A stretch of 64,000 bases of DNA from Rhodococcus sovatensis (GTDB lineage: Bacteria; Actinomycetota; Actinomycetes; Mycobacteriales; Mycobacteriaceae): the NCBI RefSeq assembly GCF_037327425.1, contig NZ_CP147846.1, forward strand, positions 3,720,001 through 3,784,000. The letters run 5' to 3'. The notes beneath the pieces were generated by a model. It ran no database searches, had not been told where the DNA came from, and was given only the letters and a program-made list of their open reading frames with translations. The position numbers and the translations under genes are program-made. Positions 1 to 7,459 of this stretch are shown piece by piece; within the stretch, counting starts at the first letter, position 1; each line of letters opens with the position of its first letter.

Positions 1-1064
1 TCGACATCGCGACTCGATATGCGTTGCAGCGTAGGCAGTTCTCGGCGCCCAAGTCCGAGGAAGAGGTGCTGATCATGGACTATCTGGTCCATCAGCGTCG
101 CCTGTTCCCGCTCATCGCGAAGTCGTATGCGCTGCAGTTCGCGCAGAACGAGCTCGTCGCCAAGCTCCACGAACTACAGACGGCCGACAACCCGGACGCC
201 GAGGAGCAGCGCGAACTCGAGTCCCGTGCAGCGGGCCTCAAGGCCGCGAACACCTGGCATGCTACCCGGGCGATCCAGGAGGCACGCGAAGCATGCGGCG
301 GCGCAGGCTATCTCGCCGAGAATCGGCTCATCTCGCTCAAGGCCGACACCGACGTGTTCACCACTTTCGAGGGCGACAACCATGTGCTGACGCAGCTCGT
401 CGCCAAGGAACTGCTCACCGCGTACGCCGACGACGTCAAGAGCATGAGCCCTGTCGAGTGGGTACGGTTCGCTGCCGAGTTCGCCGGTGACCGCGTCGTC
501 AAACGGACTGCGGCCCAGACGATCATGCAGACCATCCTCGACACCCGGCAGGACAACGAGGAGGAAGGCTCGCTGTTCAACCGCGGCACTCAGGTCAAGA
601 TGTTCGAGGACCGCGAGGACTACCTGCTCTCGACCGTGGCGCGCAGGCTGCAGCGCAAGTCCAAGGAGATGAGCGCGTTCGACGCGTTCAACTCGGTCCA
701 GGATCACGTCCTTCACGCCGCAAGCGCGCACATCGACCGGATCATTCTCGAGGCGTTCGTCGCCGGCATCGCGGCGTGCGAGGACGAGGCGGCCAAGCAG
801 CTGCTCGAGCAGGTCTGCGACGTCTACGCGCTGTCGGTCATCGAGGAGGACAAAGCGTGGTTCATCGAACACCGCTACCTGTCCACCGAGCGGTCCAAGG
901 CAGTGACTCGCGGAATCAATGAGCGCTGCAAGACTCTTCGCCCGCACGCGCTCGAACTGGTCGAGGGCTTCGGTGTCCCCGAGCAGCTACTCGGTGCCGC
1001 GATGCTCGGCCACCCGCAGGCCGGTAGCGACGACGAAGAAGCAGCACACCCCAGCAAGGCCTGA
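1..1064 (+). CDS. Acyl-CoA dehydrogenase/oxidase, C-terminal part (5' truncated by window edge)
   Basis: The reading frame is open from the first bases of the window, so the true start lies upstream. The visible 350 or so residues hold the C-terminal helical part of an acyl-CoA oxidase/dehydrogenase: a Tyr-Ala-Leu-x-Arg-Arg-Gln-Phe stretch at the very start, the flavin-contacting CGGAGYLAENR motif near 290-330, and the EGDNHVLTQLVAKELL helix that follows. These enzymes oxidise acyl-CoA at the alpha-beta bond in fatty-acid breakdown. The long tail after that helix fits the acyl-CoA oxidase-like (ACOX) branch better than short acyl-CoA dehydrogenases. The gene converges on the lipoprotein gene that follows and shares a hairpin with it. 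Substrate length cannot be judged from this part. Confidence 0.85.
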   Translation, partial: DIATRYALQRRQFSAPKSEEEVLIMDYLVHQRRLFPLIAKSYALQFAQNELVAKLHELQTADNPDAEEQRELESRAAGLKAANTWHATRAIQEAREACGGAGYLAENRLISLKADTDVFTTFEGDNHVLTQLVAKELLTAYADDVKSMSPVEWVRFAAEFAGDRVVKRTAAQTIMQTILDTRQDNEEEGSLFNRGTQVKMFEDREDYLLSTVARRLQRKSKEMSAFDAFNSVQDHVLHAASAHIDRIILEAFVAGIAACEDEAAKQLLEQVCDVYALSVIEEDKAWFIEHRYLSTERSKAVTRGINERCKTLRPHALELVEGFGVPEQLLGAAMLGHPQAGSDDEEAAHPSKA

Positions 1065-1073
1065 ACCCGAAGC

Positions 1074-1112
1074 TGAGTGCGTAGCTGCATCCGAAACGCA
1101 GCTACGCACTCA
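1074..1112. terminator. Bidirectional hairpin between convergent genes
   Basis: Two perfect 15-base arms (TGAGTGCGTAGCTGC and its complement) flank a 9-base loop. The hairpin starts 10 bases after the stop of the acyl-CoA enzyme and its last three bases are the stop codon of the opposing lipoprotein gene. There is no strong T-run, so it is a terminator by position and stability rather than a textbook intrinsic terminator. Confidence 0.7.
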
Positions 1113-2288
1113 CGGGGTCGGGGCCGGGGACACCCGCAGTACCTGATCGTCCGATCCGTTGTCGGTGGTCACCAGGAACGACCCGTCGTGCAACGAAGTC
1201 AGCGAACGCAGTCGCCCGTACGCGTTCTCCAACGCGACGGCCTCCTGCGTGACCTCGGTACCGTCCTCGTTCAACTTCAGAAAGACGAGCTTCTCGCCCT
1301 GCTGGCTCGACACGACGGCGGCACCGGACCATTCGCCCCAGGCAGGCCCGTCGACGAATGTCAGCCCAGGCGTCGCGATGGTGGGCGTTCCCGAGCTCCA
1401 GACGGCTGCGCGCGCTCCCGGCACGCGATCAGGATCGGTCATCGGTACCGACTCGTCGTACGTCGATGGCAACCGGTCCGGCTTGTAGCCGTAGTTGCCG
1501 CCGGCCACCAGCAGATTGAGTTCGTCGTCCCGTGTTGTGCCCTGCTCGACCTCGTACAGGCGCGAGGTTCCCGGCGCGAACGCCAATCCCTGAACGTTGC
1601 GGTGTCCGAGCGTGTAGACCCGTCCCGGCGCATCCGCGGCCGCCGAGCCGTCGGCGTTGACGTGTAATACCTTGCCGCCCAGCGAGTTCGGATCCTGCGG
1701 AACCGACGGACTCGCAGTGTCCCCGGTCCCGATGAACAACGTGCCGTCGGGCGCGGCCAGAATCCGGCATCCACCGTGCCGTCCACCGTCTGCAACGGGA
1801 ATGTCGTCGACGATCGTCTTGACCCGCGTGAGCGAAGTCCAGTCCTCGTCCACGGTCCACTCGAGCACCGCGATTCGATTGTCGGCGCCCGCCACGCCCT
1901 GGCACGTGTAGAGCACGCGCGACGTCGGGAAGTCCAGTGCCAATTCGATTCCCATGAGCCCGGTCTCGCCTCGGGCGTAGAGGTCGGCGAGATCGGCCTC
2001 GAGATCACCCACCGTCCCATCGGCGCGCTGGACCACGAAACGCCCGCTGCGCTCGCCGGTGAGAATCGTCCCATCGGGTGCGGACACAACATCCCACGGC
2101 TTGGTGAGACCATCCATTTCGACGGTCACATCGAGGGCAGGAAACGAGCCGACCGCAGTAACCGAACTCGGTGGCACCGTGCTGGGCTCGGCCGCTTCCG
2201 ACTCAGGTCCAGCCGAGCAGGCAACCGTGAGGCACATGATCGACACCAGGGCGGAAGTACTGTTCAGCACGCCCCGTACACCCGTCAC
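1110..2288 (-). CDS. PQQ-dependent sugar dehydrogenase-like lipoprotein (GSDH/sorbosone dehydrogenase family)
   Basis: The product is about 392 residues. It begins with a short basic segment, a hydrophobic stretch and a Cys in a lipobox-like LTVAC context near residue 21, so it is probably an exported lipoprotein. The rest is a beta-propeller of the soluble glucose/sorbosone dehydrogenase family: GGRHGG with the likely catalytic His, then IGTGD, GHRNVQGLAF and DDELNLLVAGGNYGYKP-type signatures in the usual order. Family members oxidise sugars with PQQ, but many actinobacterial members have no proven substrate. The chosen GTG start overlaps the copZ stop as GTGA; the longer open frame upstream is only copZ shadow. 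It is the last gene of a csoR-copZ unit, so copper control is plausible. Confidence 0.8.
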   Translation of the reverse strand: MTGVRGVLNSTSALVSIMCLTVACSAGPESEAAEPSTVPPSSVTAVGSFPALDVTVEMDGLTKPWDVVSAPDGTILTGERSGRFVVQRADGTVGDLEADLADLYARGETGLMGIELALDFPTSRVLYTCQGVAGADNRIAVLEWTVDEDWTSLTRVKTIVDDIPVADGGRHGGCRILAAPDGTLFIGTGDTASPSVPQDPNSLGGKVLHVNADGSAAADAPGRVYTLGHRNVQGLAFAPGTSRLYEVEQGTTRDDELNLLVAGGNYGYKPDRLPSTYDESVPMTDPDRVPGARAAVWSSGTPTIATPGLTFVDGPAWGEWSGAAVVSSQQGEKLVFLKLNEDGTEVTQEAVALENAYGRLRSLTSLHDGSFLVTTDNGSDDQVLRVSPAPTP

Positions 2289-2488
2289 GAGGCGAGTCGG
2301 TAGCCTGCGTCGTCGACAGCACCGGCCACCGCGGCGTCGTCGATGTCCGTCTCGCTCGTGACGAGAACTCGGCCCGATTCCACGTCGACCTCGACGCCGA
2401 CGACACCGCCGATCTCCGATATCTCCTCGGAAACCGAAGCAGCGCAATGCTGGCACGTCATTCCCTCGACGACAAAACTGCGTTTCAT
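2285..2488 (-). CDS. copZ: Copper chaperone, heavy-metal-associated domain (CopZ-like)
   Basis: This 67-residue protein is a single HMA domain with the metal-binding MTCQHC motif at residues 9-14 and the usual alternating beta-alpha pattern, ending in the GYRLAS C-terminus. Such proteins carry Cu(I) in the cytosol and hand it to P-type ATPases or to CsoR. It sits 22 bases downstream of csoR and overlaps the next gene by four bases, which marks one transcription unit. No copper ATPase gene is visible in the window, so its partner must be elsewhere or the unit is a minimal sensing and buffering set. Confidence 0.9.
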   Translation of the reverse strand: MKRSFVVEGMTCQHCAASVSEEISEIGGVVGVEVDVESGRVLVTSETDIDDAAVAGAVDDAGYRLAS

Positions 2489-2510
2489 GGTTCGAACCTT
2501 CTTACGGTAG

Positions 2511-2792
2511 TCAGGAGCGGACGAGTCGCGCTATCGCGTCGGACGCCTCTTTCACCTTGGCATCCGCCTCGGGACCACCCTTCTTGGCGGCCTCGACGAC
2601 ACACCCTGCGAGGTGAGCGTCGAGCAGCTTGAGCGAAACGGACTGCAGCGCTTTCGTGGCTGCGGACACCTGCGTCAGGACGTCGATGCAGTAGCGGTCC
2701 TCGGCGACCATGCGCGAAATTCCCGCGACCTGGCCTTCGACGCGCCGCAATCTTTTCAACAGATCGTCCTGTTCAGGCGAATAGCTACTCAT
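2511..2792 (-). CDS. csoR: CsoR-type copper-sensing repressor
   Basis: The protein is 93 residues from the ATG at 2792; the open frame continues upstream but only this start gives the family length. It is an all-helical CsoR/RcnR-family repressor with the Cu(I) ligand pattern Cys35, His60, Cys64, matching the C-H-C set of M. tuberculosis CsoR. Without copper it would bind its own promoter; copper releases it. A TACCC-N5-GGGTA palindrome lies 12 bases upstream of the start and copZ follows directly, so autoregulation of a copper-response unit is a well-supported inference. Confidence 0.92.
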   Translation of the reverse strand: MSSYSPEQDDLLKRLRRVEGQVAGISRMVAEDRYCIDVLTQVSAATKALQSVSLKLLDAHLAGCVVEAAKKGGPEADAKVKEASDAIARLVRS

Positions 2793-2803
2793 ACCAGAAG
2801 ATG

Positions 2804-2821
2804 GTACCCCTACCGGGTATG
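2804..2821. promoter_or_regulatory. Probable CsoR operator
   Basis: The sequence holds TACCC, five bases, then GGGTA, with outer bases GG and TGG, just upstream of the csoR start. A GC-rich core flanked by TA is typical for CsoR-family operators. It overlaps the stop codon region of the upstream small membrane gene, so the csoR promoter must sit inside the end of that gene. Confidence 0.7.
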
Positions 2822-3049
2822 GGAACGCCGCAGAACCGACCATCGAACTGCATCGACCGACAGCAAGAGCGCAACGAGCACGCAGAACGTAGCCGCTGCG
2901 ATCCACGATCCCGAGTATCTGGTGGACACGAACTCGGGCTGCCCGCCGACGACGGCCGCGAATGTGCTGTCGGTGACTCCGAGATTCCAGCACACGACGG
3001 CGACTACCAGCAGAGCAATCGCGCCGATGCCCTCCCCGATCCCCCTCAT
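2810..3049 (-). CDS. Small two-helix membrane protein, unknown function
   Basis: The 79-residue product has two clear hydrophobic segments, about residues 8-30 and 50-66, separated by a short polar loop and followed by a basic tail ending RRSHTR. I do not recognise the family. The ATG overlaps the stop of the upstream gene as ATGA, so the two are translated together. Its 3' end runs into the csoR operator, which suggests that copper-dependent binding of CsoR could affect only the downstream unit. Confidence 0.65.
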   Translation of the reverse strand: MRGIGEGIGAIALLVVAVVCWNLGVTDSTFAAVVGGQPEFVSTRYSGSWIAAATFCVLVALLLSVDAVRWSVLRRSHTR

Positions 3050-3519
3050 TCCCTACTCACCAAAACCTCCCCTAGCGCTTCTCGGAGGCCGTCGTCGTCT
3101 TTCGCCCACGCTTGGACCAGCGCTCCGCCGACCAGACGTATACCGATGCCGTGACGCCGACGCGGGACACCACTCAGTTCGCCGAGCACCCGGGCTGTCT
3201 CCCACTTCCTCGGCTCGTAGTCACCGTCCGAGTAATCGGCGGGGGGCAGCACCACGTCGATGTCGTCGAGTTCGACGGTCTCCGTCCCCTGCCGGAGGTA
3301 CGAGGACGTGAGTTCGACGCTGACATGGCGTCGCGCAGCCGAAATCTGAACGTAGGTGAATCCGACGAGCAGCAGAGCGAACAATGCCAGCGCGAACCAG
3401 TGCACCACCGGCCCGGTCAGCAATTCCACCACCAGCACGATCGAGCAGAACGCGGGCCCCCAGGCAAGCGCCGACCAACGCGCGCCCGGTTCGGCGAACA
3501 ACACTGGACTATCGGACAC
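3046..3519 (-). CDS. Membrane protein with PH-like cytoplasmic part, unknown function (possibly DUF3093)
   Basis: The product is 157 residues. Two hydrophobic segments, around residues 17-36 and 39-58, form an N-terminal hairpin, and the remaining hundred residues are soluble, with beta-rich sequence (VSVELTSSYLRQGTETVELDD) and an Arg-rich PRRRHGIGIRLVGG patch. This order, a membrane hairpin then a small beta domain, is common in actinobacterial DUF3093 proteins, but I cannot confirm that assignment. It is coupled by an ATGA overlap to the following two-helix protein. Nothing nearby defines a pathway. Confidence 0.6.
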   Translation of the reverse strand: MSDSPVLFAEPGARWSALAWGPAFCSIVLVVELLTGPVVHWFALALFALLLVGFTYVQISAARRHVSVELTSSYLRQGTETVELDDIDVVLPPADYSDGDYEPRKWETARVLGELSGVPRRRHGIGIRLVGGALVQAWAKDDDGLREALGEVLVSRE

Positions 3520-3621
3520 GAGCGAACCATTCCCGAGCCGGTGGCCGGTCTACCGTCGGGATGTCGGAATTCACGACACCATACTGCCCTGACGCCGCCT
3601 GATACCCAGCTTCCGGGTCGA

Positions 3622-3822
3622 TCAGCCGGTCACCATGGCAGGCAGAAGAATCACAACAGCCGCGAGTACGCCTATCGCCACGACGAGTCCGATCAACAGC
3701 AGCTCTCGTGCCACGCCGTGTTCGCACGGAACCGTCTTGCTGGGCAGGTCACGCGGACGCGACCCCGGCACAGCCGTCGGAGATATCGACGTCGGGGGTG
3801 TGGATTTCGCTCGGACCTGCAT
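3622..3822 (-). CDS. Small single-pass membrane protein
   Basis: The 66-residue product has a polar, proline-rich N-terminal half and one long hydrophobic helix from about residue 42 to 63. A strong GAGGAG ribosome-binding site stands five bases before the ATG, which is the best argument that this short frame is real. I do not recognise it. It lies about 75 bases downstream of a second tiny membrane protein gene of the same plan (polar N-terminus, single C-terminal helix), and the two may be an operon. Confidence 0.55.
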   Translation of the reverse strand: MQVRAKSTPPTSISPTAVPGSRPRDLPSKTVPCEHGVARELLLIGLVVAIGVLAAVVILLPAMVTG

Positions 3823-3897
3823 GCAACTCCTCGGAAGTCCCGTATGTGACTTCCATCACGCTACCTGCCGAAGCGCGCCGAACTCAAACGCAGCTGG

Positions 3898-4056
3898 TCA
3901 CGCCGCACTGAATCCCAACGTCATGATCAACACAGCGATGGATACCGCGACAAGGAGGCCGAGCAGTGCCCACAGTGGTCGGCCACGCTCGACATCCTCG
4001 GCGGATCGCATGTCGGCAGGTCGAATACTGGCGGGTCGAATATTGGGCTGCGTCAT
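3898..4056 (-). CDS. Tiny single-pass membrane protein (52 residues)
   Basis: Translating the minus strand from the ATG at 4056 gives 52 residues: a polar N-terminus with an imperfect repeat (NIRPAS-IRPAD-MRSAED) and one hydrophobic helix from about residue 28 to 50, ending in Ala-Ala. It has only a weak ribosome-binding site (TGAAGA). The N-in, basic-before-helix arrangement is like the 66-residue protein just downstream. I do not recognise a family and rate it as probable rather than certain. Confidence 0.5.
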   Translation of the reverse strand: MTQPNIRPASIRPADMRSAEDVERGRPLWALLGLLVAVSIAVLIMTLGFSAA

Positions 4057-4147
4057 GGGTCTTCAGATCCGTCCACTCGAGGGTCCCCCATGAACGGTGA
4101 TACTAATCACATGTTACTGAAGTGACGTGAGTGACACGCCGAGGGCG

Positions 4148-4741
4148 TCAGGCTTTACGGGAAGCCAGGAAGTAGGCATTGGACTCTTTACGGTGAAGTA
4201 GGTAGTTCGCTCCTGCGGCCAGCACCCCTTGCAGGATCGAGACCACACTCATGACGATCTGCAAGGCACCACCGTCGACACCGAAACCGAACAGCTGCGG
4301 GATCGCCAGCACCACGGTGACCGTTCCGATCATCGTCAACACCGCACGGGCCCACAGTCGACCCATCCGCATCTTCTGTACCCAGTAGGTGAACAACGCC
4401 GCGAAACCGATCCCGAACAACGCCATCATCACGAGGGCAACCGTCAGATATGTCTCGGCGGAGTCGAGCGTCAGGGGCAGCGAGGGATCCTGAGCCTTGA
4501 TGTCGTCGACGAGCTGTTGCGCGAAGACCGTCCGCTCACCGTTCACCATGATCAAAGTCATCAACAAGCTGAGTAGTCCGAGCCCTGCCACTCCCCACAA
4601 GAGGTGCCGAGCTGTCTCGACGTCGACCGGGGCCGGTCGGTCGACCTGGTGCAGCGGCGGTGGGCCATGCTCGGCCTCCCAACGTTCCCAGTCCGGCTGG
4701 GGAGGTTGCTGCTCGTTCTCGGGATGCCAGTTGTTGCTCAC
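4148..4741 (-). CDS. Four-helix membrane protein downstream of hemB
   Basis: The product is 197 residues from a GTG that overlaps the hemB stop as GTGA; longer frames only read through hemB. The first 55 residues are Pro/Gln/Trp-rich and cytoplasmic in character. Four hydrophobic segments follow, near residues 58-75, 100-120, 135-155 and 163-182. Position directly after hemB corresponds to the membrane protein Rv0513 that I recall following hemB in M. tuberculosis. The function is unknown; coupling to the haem operon is the only contextual clue. Confidence 0.75.
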   Translation of the reverse strand: MSNNWHPENEQQPPQPDWERWEAEHGPPPLHQVDRPAPVDVETARHLLWGVAGLGLLSLLMTLIMVNGERTVFAQQLVDDIKAQDPSLPLTLDSAETYLTVALVMMALFGIGFAALFTYWVQKMRMGRLWARAVLTMIGTVTVVLAIPQLFGFGVDGGALQIVMSVVSILQGVLAAGANYLLHRKESNAYFLASRKA

Positions 4742-5712
4742 AGCCACCCTGCCGCTTCTGTTGCCCAATAGGTCAGTACGACATCGGCACCCGCGCGCCT
4801 GATGCTCGTCAACGATTCGAGCACCGCCGCATCTCGATCGATCCACCCGTTCTGCGCGGCGGCTGTGATCATCGCGTACTCACCCGAAATCTGGTACGCC
4901 GCAACAGGTACTGGCGAGATGTTGGCAACGTCCCGAAGGATGTCGAGATACGACATCGCGGGCTTGACCATCACCATGTCTGCACCTTCGGCGAGGTCGA
5001 GCTCCACCTCGTGCGCGGCCTCGCGACGGTTCGCCGCATCCTGCTGATAGGTACGCCGGTCCCCCTGCAGCGAAGACCCGACCGCTTCCCGAAACGGCCC
5101 GTAGAAGGCGGACGCATACTTCGCCGAGTACGCCAACTGGCCGACCTCGGTGTGTCCGGCTGCGTCGAGCCCGTCGCGAATCGCGGCTACCTGGCCGTCC
5201 ATCATTCCGCTCGGTCCGAGCAGGTGTGCACCGGCATCTGCCTGTGCCACAGCCATATCGACGTAGCGCGCCAAAGTCGCATCGTTGTCGACCACACCTT
5301 CGGGCGTCAGCACCCCGCAGTGGCCGTGATCGGTGAACTCGTCGAGGCACGTATCGGCCATGATGACCGTCGCATCGCCGAGATCCGCCTTCAGCGCTCG
5401 CAGCCCTCGGTTGAGGATCCCGTCAGGATCGCTTGCGCCAGTGCCGGTTGCGTCCTTGTCCTCTGGCCGCGGAACACCGAACAACATGAGACCACCGACG
5501 CCCGCAGCGACCGCCTCTTCGGCGGCCTTGCTCAGCGAATCCAGCGTGTGCTGGAAGACACCTGGCATCGACGAAATCTCCCGCTGCTCGGTAATGCCGT
5601 CCGCGACGAACATCGGCAACACCAGATGCCGTGCCTGCAACGAGGTTTCGGCAACAAGACGCCGAAGCGCCGGGGTGCGCCTGAGTCTGCGTGGACGATC
5701 TACCGGGAACAA
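4738..5712 (-). CDS. hemB: Delta-aminolevulinic acid dehydratase (porphobilinogen synthase)
   Basis: This 324-residue enzyme condenses two molecules of 5-aminolevulinate to porphobilinogen in the cytosol. The two Schiff-base lysines are Lys198 in YSAKYASAFYGPFR and Lys250 in MVKPAMSYLD. The metal-site segment around residues 120-132 (DTCLDEFTDHGHCG) keeps cysteines, so a zinc-type enzyme is likely. The start is a TTG with GTGAGG six bases before it, 17 bases after hemD; no in-frame ATG or GTG lies between. It is the fifth enzyme-coding gene of the rex-hem operon. Confidence 0.96.
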   Translation of the reverse strand: MFPVDRPRRLRRTPALRRLVAETSLQARHLVLPMFVADGITEQREISSMPGVFQHTLDSLSKAAEEAVAAGVGGLMLFGVPRPEDKDATGTGASDPDGILNRGLRALKADLGDATVIMADTCLDEFTDHGHCGVLTPEGVVDNDATLARYVDMAVAQADAGAHLLGPSGMMDGQVAAIRDGLDAAGHTEVGQLAYSAKYASAFYGPFREAVGSSLQGDRRTYQQDAANRREAAHEVELDLAEGADMVMVKPAMSYLDILRDVANISPVPVAAYQISGEYAMITAAAQNGWIDRDAAVLESLTSIRRAGADVVLTYWATEAAGWL

Positions 5713-5729
5713 GGGTGCCTCACTTCGTT

Positions 5730-7292
5730 TCAGCGCCGACGAGACTTCTTACGCGGAGGCGGCAGGGCGCCTTCTGCGCGCAGACGAGCGGCATGCTCGG
5801 CCAGCGCCTCGATCAGTGGACCGACCTGCGCGGTCTCGGGCTGCACGTCGACCCGCAGTCCGAACTCGACGGCAGTCTCGGCGGTCTTGGGTCCGATGCA
5901 GGCAACGAGCGTGCGCGCGTGCGGCTTACCGGCGATTCCGACGAGATTGCGAACGGTCGAACTCGACGTGAAGCACACCGCGTCGAATCCACCGGTCTTG
6001 ATCATCTCGCGTGTCTCGGCGGGTGGCGGTGCGGCCCGCACGGTGCGGTAGGCGGTCACGTCGTCGATTTCCCAACCACGCTCACGCAGACCCTCGGCAA
6101 GCGTCTCGGTCGCAATGTCCGCACGCGGCAACAGAACCCGATTGACCGGATCGAAGACCTCGTCGTACGGCGGGAAGTCCTCCAGCAGCCCGAGGGAGGA
6201 CTGGTCCCCCGACGGCAGCAGTTCGGGATTGATTCCGAACGACCGGACCTTCTCCGCGGTAGCTTCACCGACGCAAGCGATCTTCACGCCAGAGAACGCA
6301 CGAGCATCGAGCCCGAACTCCTCGAACTTCTCCCACACCGCACGAACGGCGTTGGTGGAGGTGAAGACGACCCACTGGTATCGACCGTCGACCAGTCCCT
6401 TGACGGAGCGTTCCATCTGCGCCGGGCTGCGGGGCGGCTCGACGGCGATGGTCGGGACCTCGATGGGGATGGCGCCGTGCGTGACGAGCCGATCGCTCAT
6501 CTCGCCCGCCTGATCCTTGGTACGCGGCACGAGTACGGTCCAGCCGTACAGCGCCCGAGATTCCCACCACGACATCTTGTTTCGTCCCGCGACGACCTTG
6601 CCGACGGTGACGACGAGCGAGCCCACGAGCTCGCTACCTGCGTCGTTGAGCGTCGCGAGGGTCGCTTCGACGGTGCGCTGCTGACGAGTGGTGCCGCGGA
6701 CGGTGATCGCGGCGGGCGTCTGCGGAGCGAGTCCGTGTTCGACGAGTGCGCTTGCGGTCTCGGCGAGGTGTCCCGACGTCGCATGCAGGACCAGCGGACC
6801 GGGAGCTGCAGCGAGCGCAGCCCAGTCGACCTCTCCTCGGACGTCGGCCTCGGTGTGACCCGATCCCAACGCCATGCCCGCGTAGCTCGGCACTGCCGAT
6901 CCGGAAGGCAGGCCGGGCAGAACCTCGAACTGCACGTGGGTACGGGCGACGGCACTGACCTCGGCAATCACCGAATCGGTGGTCAGCGGATCTCCCGACA
7001 CGAGCCGGACCACGTCGTGTCCGTTCTTCGCCTCGGCGAGCAGAGTCTTCGCGACCTCTGCGGGCTCACCGAGGGCCGGCCGGACGTCGACGCCATTGGC
7101 GCCGGTCTCCGGGTCACGGGGCAGGTCGTTGCCGACGAGGGCGACGACGCCCTTGTCGACGTCCGGGTCCGTGAAGGCGAGCTCGGCGGCGCCGAGAACC
7201 TCACGTGCTCGGACAGTGAGCAGAGCCGGGTCACCCGGCCCGGATCCCACGAACAGGATCCGCCCGTTGGCGTTCTTGCGGACTGGGCTCAT
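5730..7292 (-). CDS. hemD: Fused uroporphyrinogen-III methyltransferase / uroporphyrinogen-III synthase
   Basis: The 520-residue protein has two domains. Residues 10-250 are a SUMT-like tetrapyrrole methylase with the GSGPGDPALLT SAM-binding motif at 16-26. Residues 265-505 are a HemD domain with the TSTNAVRAVWE and FTSSSTVRNLVG motifs that close uroporphyrinogen III. The pair would make uroporphyrinogen III and could also start the sirohaem/B12 branch. The methylase half departs from canonical CobA (for example short LVSGDP loop), so full methylase activity is not certain. The C-terminus is basic (PPRKKSRRR). Its ATG overlaps the stop of the small upstream ORF, and its ribosome-binding site lies inside that ORF. 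Confidence 0.93.
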   Translation of the reverse strand: MSPVRKNANGRILFVGSGPGDPALLTVRAREVLGAAELAFTDPDVDKGVVALVGNDLPRDPETGANGVDVRPALGEPAEVAKTLLAEAKNGHDVVRLVSGDPLTTDSVIAEVSAVARTHVQFEVLPGLPSGSAVPSYAGMALGSGHTEADVRGEVDWAALAAAPGPLVLHATSGHLAETASALVEHGLAPQTPAAITVRGTTRQQRTVEATLATLNDAGSELVGSLVVTVGKVVAGRNKMSWWESRALYGWTVLVPRTKDQAGEMSDRLVTHGAIPIEVPTIAVEPPRSPAQMERSVKGLVDGRYQWVVFTSTNAVRAVWEKFEEFGLDARAFSGVKIACVGEATAEKVRSFGINPELLPSGDQSSLGLLEDFPPYDEVFDPVNRVLLPRADIATETLAEGLRERGWEIDDVTAYRTVRAAPPPAETREMIKTGGFDAVCFTSSSTVRNLVGIAGKPHARTLVACIGPKTAETAVEFGLRVDVQPETAQVGPLIEALAEHAARLRAEGALPPPRKKSRRR

Positions 7293-7459
7293 CGGTTGTT
7301 CTCCAGTGCTTTCTTGTGTGGGTAATGCAGTTCTATCGGGGTGGCCGGGCCCCTCTTGGGGATCAACCGCGCAGTTGCGATGGATCCGCCTCTGACCGGC
7401 GGCCGCGGGGCCCTGCGTTTGGCACGTCCGCGAGTCGGTGCGGTGATCGACCTAGACAT
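7289..7459 (-). CDS. Small basic ORF between hemC and hemD
   Basis: A 56-residue frame starts at an ATG preceded six bases upstream by GGGGGAG, overlaps the last 8 bases of hemC and ends in an ATGA overlap with hemD. It is strongly basic: I count about fourteen Arg/Lys residues, mostly in the first half (RGRAKRRAPRPPVRG), with no membrane segment. I do not recognise it. It may be a genuine small protein or a leader-like frame that couples hemD translation to hemC; the strong ribosome-binding site and exact overlaps at both ends argue that it is translated. Confidence 0.6.
   Translation of the reverse strand: MSRSITAPTRGRAKRRAPRPPVRGGSIATARLIPKRGPATPIELHYPHKKALENNR

Noticed and set aside
5691..7325. 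Open frame of 544 codons antisense to hemD
   Set aside because: It mirrors hemD, which has strong family motifs on the minus strand, and starts without a ribosome-binding site.
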